64,000 nt of DNA from Candidatus Obscuribacterales bacterium (GCA_020634035.1 JACKCM010000003.1:310001-374000); one strand, 5' to 3'. Counted from the stretch's first letter, positions 17,053 to 26,536 are shown. Notes: a model not told the origin generated them from the sequence alone. Program-made: numbers and translations.

Positions 17053-18027
17053 TTAAACCCGAGCGGCGCTGAGTTCATTCAGCGTCGCTTTTAAAGAATC
17101 GCTGTCGTTGATATTGAAGACTCTTACCGACTCATCGATTTTCTTGACCAAGCCGGTGAGCACATTGCCTGGTCCGATCTCGACAAAAGTATCGGCACCG
17201 TTCTCGATCATGTACTCCACCGACTCATACCAGCGAACCGGGCTGCGCATCTGCATATCGAGCTTCTCTTTTATCGAAGCCACTTCCTGACTGCCGCGGG
17301 CGTCATAGTTCTGGACCACTTCACAGGCAGGAGCTTTGAGGGCACAAGCAGAAAGCAGGTGCGAGAATTCTTTTGCGGCCTCTTCCATTAATGGCGAGTG
17401 GAAAGCACCACCGACCGGCAACGGAATCGCCTTGCCGCCTTCACCTTTGACCCGGGCCGAAGCTGCTTTCACCGCTTCGGGACTGCCGGATATGACCAGT
17501 TGCTGTCGCGAGTTGAAATTGGCGAGAACCACAGTAGATTCAGACTCTGATTTGCCTTCCGCTTTGAACTCTTCCGACACTGTCCGGGTGATCTTCTCGA
17601 GCACTTCCGGGGCCACTTTCAAAACAGCTGCCATGGCGCCTTTGGGGCAGGACTCCATCAAAGACGCCCGTTTTTCGACAAGTTTAACCGCATCTTCCAG
17701 ACCCAGAGACCCGACCGCGGCAAGGGCGGTAATCTCGCCCAGACTGTGGCCGGCGACAAAGTCCGGCTGAGGTCCATTGAGCTTTTGATAACAGCTCCAG
17801 GCAGCCAGAGAGGCAGCCATGATCGTTGGCTGAGTGTTCACAGTCCGCTTCAACTCATCCTGAGGTCCTTCGAAACAGAGCTGGCTCAAGGACCTGCCGG
17901 CAAACTGATCTAGTTTCTGGAAAGTCTCTTTTGCTTCACTGAAGCTTTCGTAGAGCTCGAGCCCCATTCCCACCGACTGGGAACCCTGACCGGGAAACAA
18001 ACAGACCAATTTACCTTTGCTAGCCAT
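17053..18027 (-). CDS. fabD: Malonyl-CoA:ACP transacylase
   Basis: A 324-residue FabD that loads malonyl from CoA onto acyl carrier protein for fatty-acid synthesis in the cytoplasm. Visible motifs are LFPGQGSQSVGMG at the N-terminus, the nucleophile GHSLGE (Ser95), a VGGAFHSPLM segment with the catalytic His210, and the C-terminal FVEIGPGNVL. Length is normal. An AGGAG lies nine bases before the ATG at 18027; a GTG one codon upstream is also possible. It is the last gene of the DUF177-rpmF-plsX-fabH-fabD operon, 15 bases after fabH. fabG and acpP do not follow in this window. Confidence 0.97.
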   Translation of the reverse strand: MASKGKLVCLFPGQGSQSVGMGLELYESFSEAKETFQKLDQFAGRSLSQLCFEGPQDELKRTVNTQPTIMAASLAAWSCYQKLNGPQPDFVAGHSLGEITALAAVGSLGLEDAVKLVEKRASLMESCPKGAMAAVLKVAPEVLEKITRTVSEEFKAEGKSESESTVVLANFNSRQQLVISGSPEAVKAASARVKGEGGKAIPLPVGGAFHSPLMEEAAKEFSHLLSACALKAPACEVVQNYDARGSQEVASIKEKLDMQMRSPVRWYESVEYMIENGADTFVEIGPGNVLTGLVKKIDESVRVFNINDSDSLKATLNELSAARV

Positions 18028-18044
18028 CACTCGACACTCCTATC

Positions 18045-19121
18045 CTATACTTCTTGGGTTTCCCGCTTATCCGTGCTCTCTTTCGTGTGCTCAGTTTTTT
18101 TCTGAATACGTCTATGATCCCTGGCTGTCCATCTGACTATCGCCGAAGCCCAGGTCAAACCGGCGCCGAATCCCACCAGACAGATGGTGGAGGGCACCTT
18201 GATCTGATCTCTTTGAATAGCCTGCCAGAGCGCCAGCGGAATCGACGCAGCAGAGGTGTTGCCCATCTCATCGACATTGGTGACAAGTTGTTCCGGCGAC
18301 ATGCCAAGCCGCTCAGCGGCTGATTTGATGATTCGAATATTGGCCTGGTGCGGAACTAAAAAGTCCACATCTTCTACCGTAATCCCGGCGCTCTCACAAG
18401 CGGTCTTCACCGCTTCGGGCACTCTTTGCACAGCGAAATTGTAGATAGCCTTACCGTTCATTTGCAGATAACGCTCAACCGCCCTGGGAGGCGTGGTGCC
18501 AGTATGGGGATAAGCGCTCCCCGTATTCGGTATCGAAAGCAGATGAGCACCGGTGCCATCCGCCCTCAAATAAGTCGATAAAATGCCGGTCTCGCCTTCT
18601 TCGTCAGCTTCCAGCACAAAGGCTCCGGCTCCGTCTCCGAACAGGATACAGGTATTCCTGTCTTCCCAATCGAGAAAACGAGAGTGAATGTCGGCACCTA
18701 TCACAAGCACTCTTTTATAAGTGCCGGATCCGATAAACTGATGGGCTACAGCCAGTGCATAGACTATGCCGGTGCAGGCTGCCTCTAGATCAAAGGCGGC
18801 GGCATGAACAGCTCCGATTGCTCCCTGGACTTTGCAGGCAGTCGAAGGATAAAGATCATCCGGGGTCGAGGTGGCTACAATAATCAGATCGATGGTATCA
18901 GCCTCGATACCAGCGAATCCCAGAGCATCTCGTGCTGCTTCGATTGCCAACCCTGAAGTGGTCTCGGTATCCAGAGCTATGCGACGCTCTTTTATGCCTG
19001 TCCTGGTTGTGATCCATTCATCGGATGTATCGACCAGTCTGGTCAGATCACTGTTTTTAACGACGGACGCCGGAAGACCGGCGCCGACACCGATAATTCT
19101 TGCACCAACAGGTAATTTCAC
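18045..19121 (-). CDS. fabH: 3-oxoacyl-ACP synthase III
   Basis: A 358-residue condensing enzyme that starts fatty-acid elongation by joining an acyl-CoA to malonyl-ACP. The catalytic triad is complete: Cys116 (DLEAACTGIVYAL), His258 (VPHQANIRI) and Asn288 (GNTSAASIPLAL). The C-terminal GFGAGLTWASAI is also typical. A lysine/glutamate-rich tail of about 25 residues after the usual end is an addition. The start codon is GTG, overlapping the plsX stop by 4 bp (GTGA), which indicates translational coupling. fabD follows after 15 bases. Confidence 0.97.
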   Translation of the reverse strand: MKLPVGARIIGVGAGLPASVVKNSDLTRLVDTSDEWITTRTGIKERRIALDTETTSGLAIEAARDALGFAGIEADTIDLIIVATSTPDDLYPSTACKVQGAIGAVHAAAFDLEAACTGIVYALAVAHQFIGSGTYKRVLVIGADIHSRFLDWEDRNTCILFGDGAGAFVLEADEEGETGILSTYLRADGTGAHLLSIPNTGSAYPHTGTTPPRAVERYLQMNGKAIYNFAVQRVPEAVKTACESAGITVEDVDFLVPHQANIRIIKSAAERLGMSPEQLVTNVDEMGNTSAASIPLALWQAIQRDQIKVPSTICLVGFGAGLTWASAIVRWTARDHRRIQKKTEHTKESTDKRETQEV

Positions 19122-20161
19122 TTAACACTACCTGCAGTGCTCAAGCTGAGCGTGGTCTCGATCCGGCTTACTATATTGGCGAGCACCATATCTTTAGCCA
19201 CCCGAATAGCATTCTTGACTGCGGTGTGTCGGGAGCCGCCGTGGGCAATCACACAGACACCTTTCACCCCGACCAGTAATGCTCCACCGGCGACGTTCGG
19301 GTCCACTCTAGCTTTCATCGCTTTGATAGCCGATTCGGCCAGCACACCGGCAATTTTGCCCCGGACCGAACTCATCAGCTCCTGACGAAGCATGAAGCCG
19401 ACCATCCTGGCTATGCCTTCTGCGGTCTTCAAGGAGACATTACCGGTAAATCCGTCGGTGACAACCACATCGACCTTGCCCATCGGGTAGTCTCGTCCTT
19501 CTACAAAACCGATGAAATTGATCAGATCGGTCTGGGAGAACATCCGGTGGACCTCTTTGACAAGCTCTGTTCCCTTGGTATCTTCAGTACCGATATTGAG
19601 AACTCCAACCTTGGGATTCTCGATATTATGCAAACCTTTAGCAAGAATAGAGCCCATCAGACCGAACTGGAAAAGCTGATTGGCGGTACATTCCACATTG
19701 GCTCCTACGTCCAGCATGATGCAGCGCTGGGGATGAATAGTCGGCATCGTGCAGGCGATGGCAGCGCGCTCGACATTGGCGATTCTTCCAAGCCCGAGCT
19801 GAGCTGCGCCGGCAGCTGCTCCGGTGGAACCGGCGGCCACAAGAGCGTCGGCAGCACCCTCGGCAACCTGCCTGGTGGCGACAACTATAGAAGCGTTTCT
19901 TTTCTTGAGCAGTGCACGGCTGGGTTTCTCACCCATGTCCACCACTTCGCTGGCGTGGATGATGCTGATGTTGAGCGACTCGGGGTCTCTGCCATCCATG
20001 AGTTTGCGAACATTGGGACGGCGAAATTCAGCCAGCACAGCTTCTTCTGGACCAACTAACTGTATGGCGACACCGTACTCCAAGGCTGCAAGCACAGCAC
20101 CATGGACGACCTCTCTGGGGGCATAATCACCACCCATGGCGTCTATGGCAATTCGAATCAT
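19118..20161 (-). CDS. plsX: Phosphate acyltransferase PlsX
   Basis: A 347-residue PlsX that makes acyl-phosphate from acyl-ACP for the PlsY step of phosphatidic-acid synthesis. Typical motifs include RIAIDAMGGDYAPREVV at the start, GEKPSRALLKK, AAGSTGA, ALLVGVKGVCVIAHGGS and MLDVGANVEC. Length is normal. It lies between rpmF (53-base gap) and fabH (4-bp overlap), the conserved arrangement that links ribosome and membrane-lipid synthesis in many bacteria. Confidence 0.97.
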   Translation of the reverse strand: MIRIAIDAMGGDYAPREVVHGAVLAALEYGVAIQLVGPEEAVLAEFRRPNVRKLMDGRDPESLNISIIHASEVVDMGEKPSRALLKKRNASIVVATRQVAEGAADALVAAGSTGAAAGAAQLGLGRIANVERAAIACTMPTIHPQRCIMLDVGANVECTANQLFQFGLMGSILAKGLHNIENPKVGVLNIGTEDTKGTELVKEVHRMFSQTDLINFIGFVEGRDYPMGKVDVVVTDGFTGNVSLKTAEGIARMVGFMLRQELMSSVRGKIAGVLAESAIKAMKARVDPNVAGGALLVGVKGVCVIAHGGSRHTAVKNAIRVAKDMVLANIVSRIETTLSLSTAGSVK

Positions 20162-20214
20162 GAGCGCTCTAAGCTCCGCATTTGAAAACTAACCCGAACC
20201 CGTGAGACTGGCGT

Positions 20215-20400
20215 TTAAAAAATAGCGTCTCTTTTGAATGCAGGGCGACCCCGGTAATATTCACACTCGGGGCAGATTCGGTGAGGTTGCGCGGTGGCTC
20301 CGCAATTAGAGCACTTGGAAATAGATACTTCACCGGCTTTCCAGCCAGCTCTTCTCTGATGCTGTTTTTGGTGAGATGTTTTCTTCTTAGGGCAAGCCAT
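20215..20400 (-). CDS. rpmF: Ribosomal protein L32
   Basis: A 61-residue L32 of the large ribosomal subunit. It begins MACPKKKTSHQKQHQRRAGW and holds a four-cysteine zinc ribbon (CSNC...CPEC) followed by YYRGRPAF. GGAGG precedes the ATG by 11 bases. It lies between the DUF177 gene and plsX, as in many bacteria. The zinc-binding cysteine form is kept. Confidence 0.97.
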   Translation of the reverse strand: MACPKKKTSHQKQHQRRAGWKAGEVSISKCSNCGATAQPHRICPECEYYRGRPAFKRDAIF

Positions 20401-20439
20401 TCTGAGTTGGTCCTCCAGACGAGTCGGACTGTATATTAT

Positions 20440-20991
20440 CTACGAATTTTCTCCAGATTCCTGCTTATGCAACAGAGTCTTTAAATTCTTCCATCTGGGA
20501 TCTATTTCACCTGGTTCAGCCGGAGCCGGGGAATCATCGCCCGAATCCCTTACGGAGTCAGGATTAGAGGCGTCAGGACAACCGGGGCATTCATCTCCGC
20601 AGCGACAAAAAACCGGCGCCGCCAACGTTACAGCTTGATACACAACATCATCGATGTCAAGACATCCGTCTGCAGGCAGGGGCTCGAAGAAGTCGTCTTT
20701 CTGCAACTCCTTCTCCCGGGGCGCGTTCTCTTCTTCTCGGGGATCTAGATAAGCGAACTGCTCATCGATGTCCACGGTCAGGGCTTGAAAGTATGGGCGC
20801 AGACAGACATGACAGGAGAGCTTCAATAAGGTATTGACAGTCCCTCTCAGTCGAATACCGCCCACGCTGGAGGATACGAGCAATTCACCGACCACGGGCT
20901 TGACCGCCCCATCGACAGTAAGATTCTCATTGAAACCGAAGCGCAGACGTCTTTGCGGCAGCGAATTCAACTCGTGAAGGTTAATCTTCAA
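20440..20991 (-). CDS. YceD/DUF177 family protein
   Basis: A 183-residue DUF177 protein, the usual partner gene of rpmF, linked in plants and bacteria to 23S rRNA processing. The family CxxC (CHVC) is at about residues 60-63 in KLSCHVCLRPYFQAL. The later PVFCRCGDECPGC is the second cysteine cluster, as in the long form of the family, and may bind zinc. The middle DPREEENAPREKELQKDDFF is an acidic insert. The start is a TTG at 20991 with GAGGAG eleven bases upstream. It heads the operon with rpmF, plsX, fabH and fabD. Confidence 0.88.
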   Translation of the reverse strand: MKINLHELNSLPQRRLRFGFNENLTVDGAVKPVVGELLVSSSVGGIRLRGTVNTLLKLSCHVCLRPYFQALTVDIDEQFAYLDPREEENAPREKELQKDDFFEPLPADGCLDIDDVVYQAVTLAAPVFCRCGDECPGCPDASNPDSVRDSGDDSPAPAEPGEIDPRWKNLKTLLHKQESGENS

Positions 20992-21144
20992 TTAGCTAGC
21001 TGCTCCTCGAGGACAATACTGTCCGGTTCATACGAGCCGGACCCGCCAAGAACTCCGAAGAAAGATTCGGATCTAAGGACTGGACCGGTTATATTAACAA
21101 TCGGCAGGAAAAATATTACCACAGGATAAGAAGAGGGAGATTCC

Positions 21145-22533
21145 ATGGGGGAAGCGCTGTCCCTTAAAGCAGACTGGCTCTTACCGGTCACAGGTCCTCC
21201 GATTAAGAACGGAGAATTGCAGATCGCCGGGGGAAGGATATCGGCTCTAAGCTCCGTGGAAAAAATTAAGAGTTCTTCAGGAACAGTGGTTATTCCAGGC
21301 TTAATCAATCTGCACAGCCATCTCGATTATTCCGAAGCTCCCTTCTTGAAAAACGCACCACTTTTCGACTGGATCGAGCGCCTGGTAGCCACCACCCGCC
21401 AGTGGAGCCGGGAAGATTTCGAGCGTTCCGCAGCAAAAGGTGCGGCAGAAGCAATTCTCAGTGGAACCACCTTTCTGGTAGATAGCTCCTACACCGGTCA
21501 GAGCGCCCTGGCCATGCACCGGGTCGGTCTGAAAGGTATTGTCGGTCTCGAACTTTTCGGTGTGGACGCGACCTCCGCCGCGCCGGTCTTTAGCCACTGG
21601 CAGAAACGCATGGAGGAGCTGGAGCAAGAGCTGCAAAGACTGCAGAAGGCAACCGGTTCAGAAAGCTCCTGGAGCACGGACGACAAACCGATCGAGTTGA
21701 CTATTTCTCCTCACTCACTGTATACGGTATCACCAGAATTGTTCAGACTTGCCGTGAACTGGGCAAAGGATCGAAAGAAATTCGTACTAACTCACCTGGC
21801 CGAATCTCCACAAGAGAGAGCCTGGACAGAAACCGGTCACAACCGCCTGGATAGCTACTTGAGAACAGTTCTCCCCGGTCCGGCGGAGGAAGCAGCCCAG
21901 AGGGCTGATCTGATCAAAAATATTTCATGGAAAGGTCGGGGTCTGAGCCCGGTGGAGAGCCTGGCAGCCGAAGGCTGCATCGGAGACAGATTGATAGCTG
22001 CCCACTGTGTCCATCTCGGTGCCGATGACCTGGGGATACTACACCAGGCTGGAGCTGCCATAGCCCACTGCCCGAGAAGCAATCGCAACCTTGAAAACGG
22101 CAGAGCTCCCCTGGAGCAATTTCTCTATCGAGAGCTGAAGACAGGTCTTGGCACCGATAGCCTTGCTTCCACTGAATCGCTCTCGATGCTGGACGAAGCA
22201 AAAGCCCTGGTGCAGGTGCTGACAGAAGCCGGCATCTTTGCAAGGGATGAAGCGCAGCAGCTGGCGCTCAGACTGATAACAATTGATGCAGCCAGAGCGG
22301 CAGGCGCCGATGACCGAATCGGCTCTCTGGCGCCTGGCAAACTCGCCGACCTGGTGGTTCTGGAAAGCACTTACGAAGACCCGAAATTGAAAGAAGCCTT
22401 AATGCAAGATGGGGACAGGGTTTTAGACGGACTTTTCAACGGTGCTTTCCGGGTCAGAGACGTCTATGTGGAAGGCAGAGCACTTGTGAAAAACGGCATC
22501 CTCGAGAATCCGGTGCAAAAAGTGGCAGGCTGA
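21145..22533 (+). CDS. Amidohydrolase, cytosine/aminofutalosine deaminase-like
   Basis: A 462-residue metal-dependent amidohydrolase of the TRZ/ATZ (chlorohydrolase-like) subgroup. The first metal motif is NLHSHLDYSEA. The next metal histidines fit SPHSLYTV, LTHLAES and AAHCVHLGADD, with the late aspartate in GLGTDSLAS. The C-terminal LAPGKLADLVVLE beta domain is typical. Relatives deaminate S-adenosylhomocysteine, guanine or aminofutalosine; the HSHLD form resembles aminofutalosine deaminases, but no other menaquinone gene is near, so the substrate stays open. GGGAG lies five bases before the ATG. It is divergent from the rpmF operon. Confidence 0.82.
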   Translation: MGEALSLKADWLLPVTGPPIKNGELQIAGGRISALSSVEKIKSSSGTVVIPGLINLHSHLDYSEAPFLKNAPLFDWIERLVATTRQWSREDFERSAAKGAAEAILSGTTFLVDSSYTGQSALAMHRVGLKGIVGLELFGVDATSAAPVFSHWQKRMEELEQELQRLQKATGSESSWSTDDKPIELTISPHSLYTVSPELFRLAVNWAKDRKKFVLTHLAESPQERAWTETGHNRLDSYLRTVLPGPAEEAAQRADLIKNISWKGRGLSPVESLAAEGCIGDRLIAAHCVHLGADDLGILHQAGAAIAHCPRSNRNLENGRAPLEQFLYRELKTGLGTDSLASTESLSMLDEAKALVQVLTEAGIFARDEAQQLALRLITIDAARAAGADDRIGSLAPGKLADLVVLESTYEDPKLKEALMQDGDRVLDGLFNGAFRVRDVYVEGRALVKNGILENPVQKVAG

Positions 22534-22634
22534 CCGGGGTTTCATTTATACTAGTTTCGACTTACCCGGCAGCGGGAAAAGAAGCAATAGAACGAAGTCA
22601 TTTCTAAATTTTCTAAGGAAGGGTAGATATACCA

Positions 22635-23339
22635 ATGGGCGGGGTCGGAAGAACTGATCACATCTGTAGCGGTAGGACCTGCATGTTTTGCAGAGTTCTC
22701 GACAACCCAAACCAGGCAAAAGCAGCCGGGGCCAGGTCTTTTATGGACAGCCAGGTTATCGAGCGGGTCAAAGAGCTGGAGCAACGCTCACTGTTGACCT
22801 CCACCGAGCAGAGCCTGGCGGCGGTCAAGGGCGAAGAGATAGAGCGCCTGGCGCTTCTCGACAGCCTCACCGACCTTTACAACCACAGAACCTTCACCAA
22901 AGAGATCAAGGACGAATTGAAACGGGCCAAACGCTATAAAAGACCGGTGGCTCTCTGTATGGTCGCTATCGATGGCTTCAAAGACGTGGTCAAACAGTAC
23001 GGCGCCCTCACCTCTGACGCGGTCATAAAAGTGGTGGCAGATGTTTTGAAGGGCGCAATCCGAGATGTAGATATACCGGCTCGCTACAGCGCTGAAGAGT
23101 TCGCTCTGATTTTCCCCGAGACCAACGCTTCCGGGGCGGCCATTGTTGCTGAGAGAATCAGACAGAGAGTAGCGACCCAGTCCATAACCCATAACTGGCA
23201 TAATCTTAAGGTAACAGCCAGTGTTGGTCTGGCTGCTTTTCCAGCCCACGCCCGGGAACACGACGAGCTGATTGAAAAAGGTATCCGCGCTCTGGAAATT
23301 GCCATGCAAAAGGGCGGAGATAGAGTCTGTACTGCCTGA
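22635..23339 (+). CDS. Degenerate GGDEF protein keeping the c-di-GMP I-site motif
   Basis: A 234-residue soluble protein. Residues about 1-25 hold three clustered cysteines (Cys11, 16, 19; CSGRTCMFC), then a coiled-coil helix, then a GGDEF domain (about 75-232). The active-site signature is SAEEF (152-156) instead of GG(D/E)EF, and the first metal aspartate is Ala111 (VAIDGFK). Cyclase activity is thus unlikely. The inhibitory-site RxxD is kept (RDVD, 143-146), so it may bind c-di-GMP as a receptor. The cysteine cluster could bind a metal or sense redox. It sits alone between the amidohydrolase and secDF, about 240 bases before secD. Confidence 0.8.
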   Translation: MGGVGRTDHICSGRTCMFCRVLDNPNQAKAAGARSFMDSQVIERVKELEQRSLLTSTEQSLAAVKGEEIERLALLDSLTDLYNHRTFTKEIKDELKRAKRYKRPVALCMVAIDGFKDVVKQYGALTSDAVIKVVADVLKGAIRDVDIPARYSAEEFALIFPETNASGAAIVAERIRQRVATQSITHNWHNLKVTASVGLAAFPAHAREHDELIEKGIRALEIAMQKGGDRVCTA

Positions 23340-23516
23340 CTTCTCAATTAAAAAAAGAAAAGCGGATTTGCCCAGAGCTATTCCCTGCCGATCTTATATA
23401 GAACAGGGCACAACAAGATAGCGTCTTGCACAAAATTCCATATATGTGTGTCCTGCCAACTTTTCCAAAGTAGTTCGAGATGAAAGGGATTTAGGCCACA
23501 TCCTTTACCATTACCT

Positions 23517-23543
23517 TTGATCTGCGCTTTCACAGGTTAGAAT
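23517..23543 (+). promoter_or_regulatory. Possible promoter of secD
   Basis: TTGATC (23517-23522) and TAGAAT (23538-23543) are spaced by 15 bases, slightly short, about 35 bases before the secD start. The 240-base gap before secD supports its own promoter. The match is moderate. Confidence 0.35.
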
Positions 23544-23577
23544 GAGCTTCTGAAAAATACAGAGGTTATTCATAGTT

Positions 23578-25173
23578 ATGGCGGGGAACTGGCAAATTAT
23601 GTCCTGGATAAGTGGGCTTTTCAAAGACTGGAAGCCGCTTGCCGTAGTAGGAGTTTTGATCTGGTCCTTGACCACACTATTTCAAATCCGCTCCAAATCT
23701 GCGGTTGACGACTGGATTTATCTATCCAAGTTGCCACCGCAAGAGCTCAGCATCACTGTCCAACAGCGGATGATCACCAATCCTCGCTTCAAAGAGATGA
23801 ATGACTATGCCAGGGAAGACCTGCAAAAGTCCATTTACGACAAAGCCCTGACCGGAAACACCCTTCAAAAAATCACCGATTTCAAAATGCCCTTCGGCAG
23901 CAAGAAGGTCTATACAGTATTTACCAACTTGAGACTGGGCCTGGATTTAAGAGGAGGCTCCCAGCTTCTTCTGCGGGCTGACCCGTCTCCTCTAGTGCCT
24001 GAGATAACTCCAGAAGTAATGCGCGGAGTTGAAACCGTTATCAACAACCGGATCAACAGCCTCGGGGTATCCGAAACAATAGTCCAGCGTGCCGGTCGTG
24101 ATCGATTGATCGTGGAGATGCCCGGTATCAAAGACCCCCAGCAGGCAAAAGATAGAATCGGTACAACCGCCATGCTCGAATTCAAAGAGCTTGCCTATAC
24201 GGAAGAGGGCATGCCTGTTTTCGACGAAGAAGGCAAGCCGGTCTGGAAAGATGTCGGTCTGACCGGAGCCGACTTCAAAAGAGCACAGGCTACTCCCATG
24301 GTGGGTGGTGGCACATGGAAAGTCGGCTTCGAATTCAAGCCGGAAGGTGCCAAGAAATTCGGTCAGTTAACCAAGCGCCTGGTCGGCAAGCAAATAGGTA
24401 TTTTTCTCGATGGAGAGCCTACTGACCGTGGTGCCGATGGCAGGCCGTTGCCTTTCAGAGAATATCGCGGTGTCAATGTACGAGAGCCTATTACAGGAGG
24501 CACCGGTGAAATCACTGGTAGCTTCACCAAAGAGCAGGCTGTGGATCTGTCATTGAAACTCAATGCCGGCGCCCTTCCTGTGCCGGTGAGCATTCTCGAA
24601 GAGAGAACAGTAGGTGCAACTCTCGGTCAGGATTCAATAAATAAGAGTCTTGTGGCCGGTTTAATCGGCATAGCCACGGTTATGGTCTTCATGGTGATCG
24701 TATATGGCTGGAGCGGATTGGTAGCGGACATCGCTCTGATTCTCTACACCATAGCCACCCTGGGGATTTTCCAGGCGATACCGGTGACTCTGACCCTGGC
24801 AGGTATCGCAGGCTTCATCCTCTCAGTCGGTATGGCGGTGGATGCAAACATTCTGATCTTCGAAAGAACAAAAGAAGAGTTGACATCGGGCCGCTCATTG
24901 CACTCGGCAATTGAAATAGGCTTCAGCAAGGCATTCTCGGCGATTCTCGATAGCAACGCGAACAGCCTTATCGCCTGCGCCGTTCTGATGATGTTTGGAA
25001 CCTCTATCGTCAAAGGATTTGCCGTGACGCTGGCCATCGGTGTGGCGGTTTCAATGTTCACCGCAATTTCAGCCACCAGAACCATGCTGCATCTGGTACC
25101 GAGACAACTTGGTCTCTTCGGACACAAATATGATCGCAAAGGATCCAGGCTCAAGAGCAAGGAGGCAGTGTGA
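23578..25173 (+). CDS. secD: Protein translocase subunit SecD
   Basis: A 531-residue membrane protein that, with SecF, uses proton-motive force to help Sec-dependent export finish on the periplasmic side. One N-terminal helix (about 20-38) is followed by the periplasmic P1 region with GLDLRGGSQLLL, and the conserved membrane half contains the LKLNAGALPVPVSILEERTV and GMAVDANILIFERTKEEL motifs. Length is normal. The ATG at 23578 has a distant GAGG; an internal ATG at 23599 is a possible alternative. The stop overlaps the secF start (GTGA). Confidence 0.96.
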   Translation: MAGNWQIMSWISGLFKDWKPLAVVGVLIWSLTTLFQIRSKSAVDDWIYLSKLPPQELSITVQQRMITNPRFKEMNDYAREDLQKSIYDKALTGNTLQKITDFKMPFGSKKVYTVFTNLRLGLDLRGGSQLLLRADPSPLVPEITPEVMRGVETVINNRINSLGVSETIVQRAGRDRLIVEMPGIKDPQQAKDRIGTTAMLEFKELAYTEEGMPVFDEEGKPVWKDVGLTGADFKRAQATPMVGGGTWKVGFEFKPEGAKKFGQLTKRLVGKQIGIFLDGEPTDRGADGRPLPFREYRGVNVREPITGGTGEITGSFTKEQAVDLSLKLNAGALPVPVSILEERTVGATLGQDSINKSLVAGLIGIATVMVFMVIVYGWSGLVADIALILYTIATLGIFQAIPVTLTLAGIAGFILSVGMAVDANILIFERTKEELTSGRSLHSAIEIGFSKAFSAILDSNANSLIACAVLMMFGTSIVKGFAVTLAIGVAVSMFTAISATRTMLHLVPRQLGLFGHKYDRKGSRLKSKEAV

Positions 25174-26135
25174 AAGGTATTAATGTTGACATAGTCAAAT
25201 ACCGTAAGTGGTGGTTCGGTATTTCGCTTCTGCTGACGCTGCCGGGTCTGATCGGAATCATCTGGTCCTGTGCGGTTTTCGGATCGCCCTTGAAACCGGG
25301 TATCGATTTCACCGGGGGATCCATTTTGCAATACCAGTTCGACAAGCCGGTCGAGTTGGATAAAGTCAGAAACGTTTTAGAAGAGACCGGACTTACCGGA
25401 TCTCAGGTACAGCAGGCTTTCATCTCTGGAGAAGAGGTGATTGTGATGCGCACCAAGGCCCTTGACGATGAGAAGCAGAAACGCAGCCTCGATGAAACGC
25501 TGACAAAAGAGATAGGACATTTCAAGCCGCTTTCGGTGGACAAGGTAACTGCGACGATCGGACCGGAGCTACTCACTAACGGACTGATTGCTCTTTTCCT
25601 CACCCTGGGTATGATGATCGCTTACATCTCCTGGCGCTATATGTTCGACTATGCGTTCTGTGCCATCGTCGCCCTGTTCCATGATGTGATCGTGCTCTGC
25701 GGTATCTATGCGGTTATGGGGTTGTGGATAGGAACGGAAGTAGACAGCCTTTTCATCAGTGCGGTTCTGACAGTAATCGGATTTTCGGTGCACGATACCA
25801 TCGTCGTATTCGATCGAATCAGAGAGAATGCCAAGTTTGTCGGTAGCAAAGTGAAGAACAAAGAAACCGGTGAAGAGCACAAGAAATCCTTTGGTGATGT
25901 GGCGAATGATAGCGTCAATCAGACGCTGGCTCGTTCGATTTACACCTCTCTTACCGTGGTGTTCACCCTGGCGGCGCTTTATTTTCTAGGTGGAGTGACT
26001 ACCAGAGATTTTGTGCTGGCGATGCTCATCGGTGTGATTTCCGGAACCTACTCGTCTATCTTCAATGCAAGCTGTCTGCTTGTTTACTGGAGAGAGAAGA
26101 AACAGACCGCCCGGGTGCAACCGGCCAAAGCCTGA
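25170..26135 (+). CDS. secF: Protein translocase subunit SecF
   Basis: A 321-residue partner of SecD. It has six membrane helices, the N-terminal GIDFTGGSILQYQF motif, and the conserved helix-4 region GFSVHDTIVVFDRIREN, which contains the proton-relay aspartate. The start is GTG at 25170, with GGAGG four bases before it, and overlaps the secD stop by 4 bp. A charged segment at about residues 230-250 lies in the cytoplasmic loop. Two genes on the same strand follow (a small GspE-N-like protein and an SDR). Confidence 0.96.
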   Translation: MKGINVDIVKYRKWWFGISLLLTLPGLIGIIWSCAVFGSPLKPGIDFTGGSILQYQFDKPVELDKVRNVLEETGLTGSQVQQAFISGEEVIVMRTKALDDEKQKRSLDETLTKEIGHFKPLSVDKVTATIGPELLTNGLIALFLTLGMMIAYISWRYMFDYAFCAIVALFHDVIVLCGIYAVMGLWIGTEVDSLFISAVLTVIGFSVHDTIVVFDRIRENAKFVGSKVKNKETGEEHKKSFGDVANDSVNQTLARSIYTSLTVVFTLAALYFLGGVTTRDFVLAMLIGVISGTYSSIFNASCLLVYWREKKQTARVQPAKA

Positions 26136-26224
26136 CTGGCAACTTTAAATTGGATTTAGGTTTTCCTTCAGTCTTGCGGCTTACAATGATAAGGTTTATC
26201 TGTACGAGTATAGGATGACAGCCG

Positions 26225-26536
26225 ATGGCAGAAGCCGATAGTTCGAAGCAAGATCAGGACTTTTTGACAGAAGAAGAGAAGTGGGACATCCTGACCCGTC
26301 CGGAGAAACTCGGGGAGATCCTCTTAAAACACGGAAAGCTCACAGTCAACCAGCTCGAAGACCTTATAAACGAGCAGGAGAAAAGCGGCAGACCGCTTGG
26401 CGAGATTTTGTTGTCCAAAGGACTTATGTCCAGAAGTGAGCTTCTGACCGCACTGGACTGGCAGCATAAAGCGGATAAAGTGATCATCGATTCACTTACC
26501 GAGTTGATCAATAATCCGAACAAGTCAAAAGATTAG
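26225..26536 (+). CDS. Small GspE-N-like domain protein
   Basis: A 103-residue soluble protein with one GspE/MshEN-like helical unit: KLGEILLKHGKLTVNQLEDL and PLGEILLSKGLMSRSELLTAL. It has no ATPase part. An acidic start and a charged tail flank the domain. The ATG is preceded by AGGA about nine bases upstream. It lies 89 bases after secF and three bases before an SDR gene, so all four genes may form one unit. The same unit is repeated in the 408-residue protein at 12101-13327. The job is unknown; a small adaptor or ligand-binding protein is possible. Confidence 0.6.
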   Translation: MAEADSSKQDQDFLTEEEKWDILTRPEKLGEILLKHGKLTVNQLEDLINEQEKSGRPLGEILLSKGLMSRSELLTALDWQHKADKVIIDSLTELINNPNKSKD

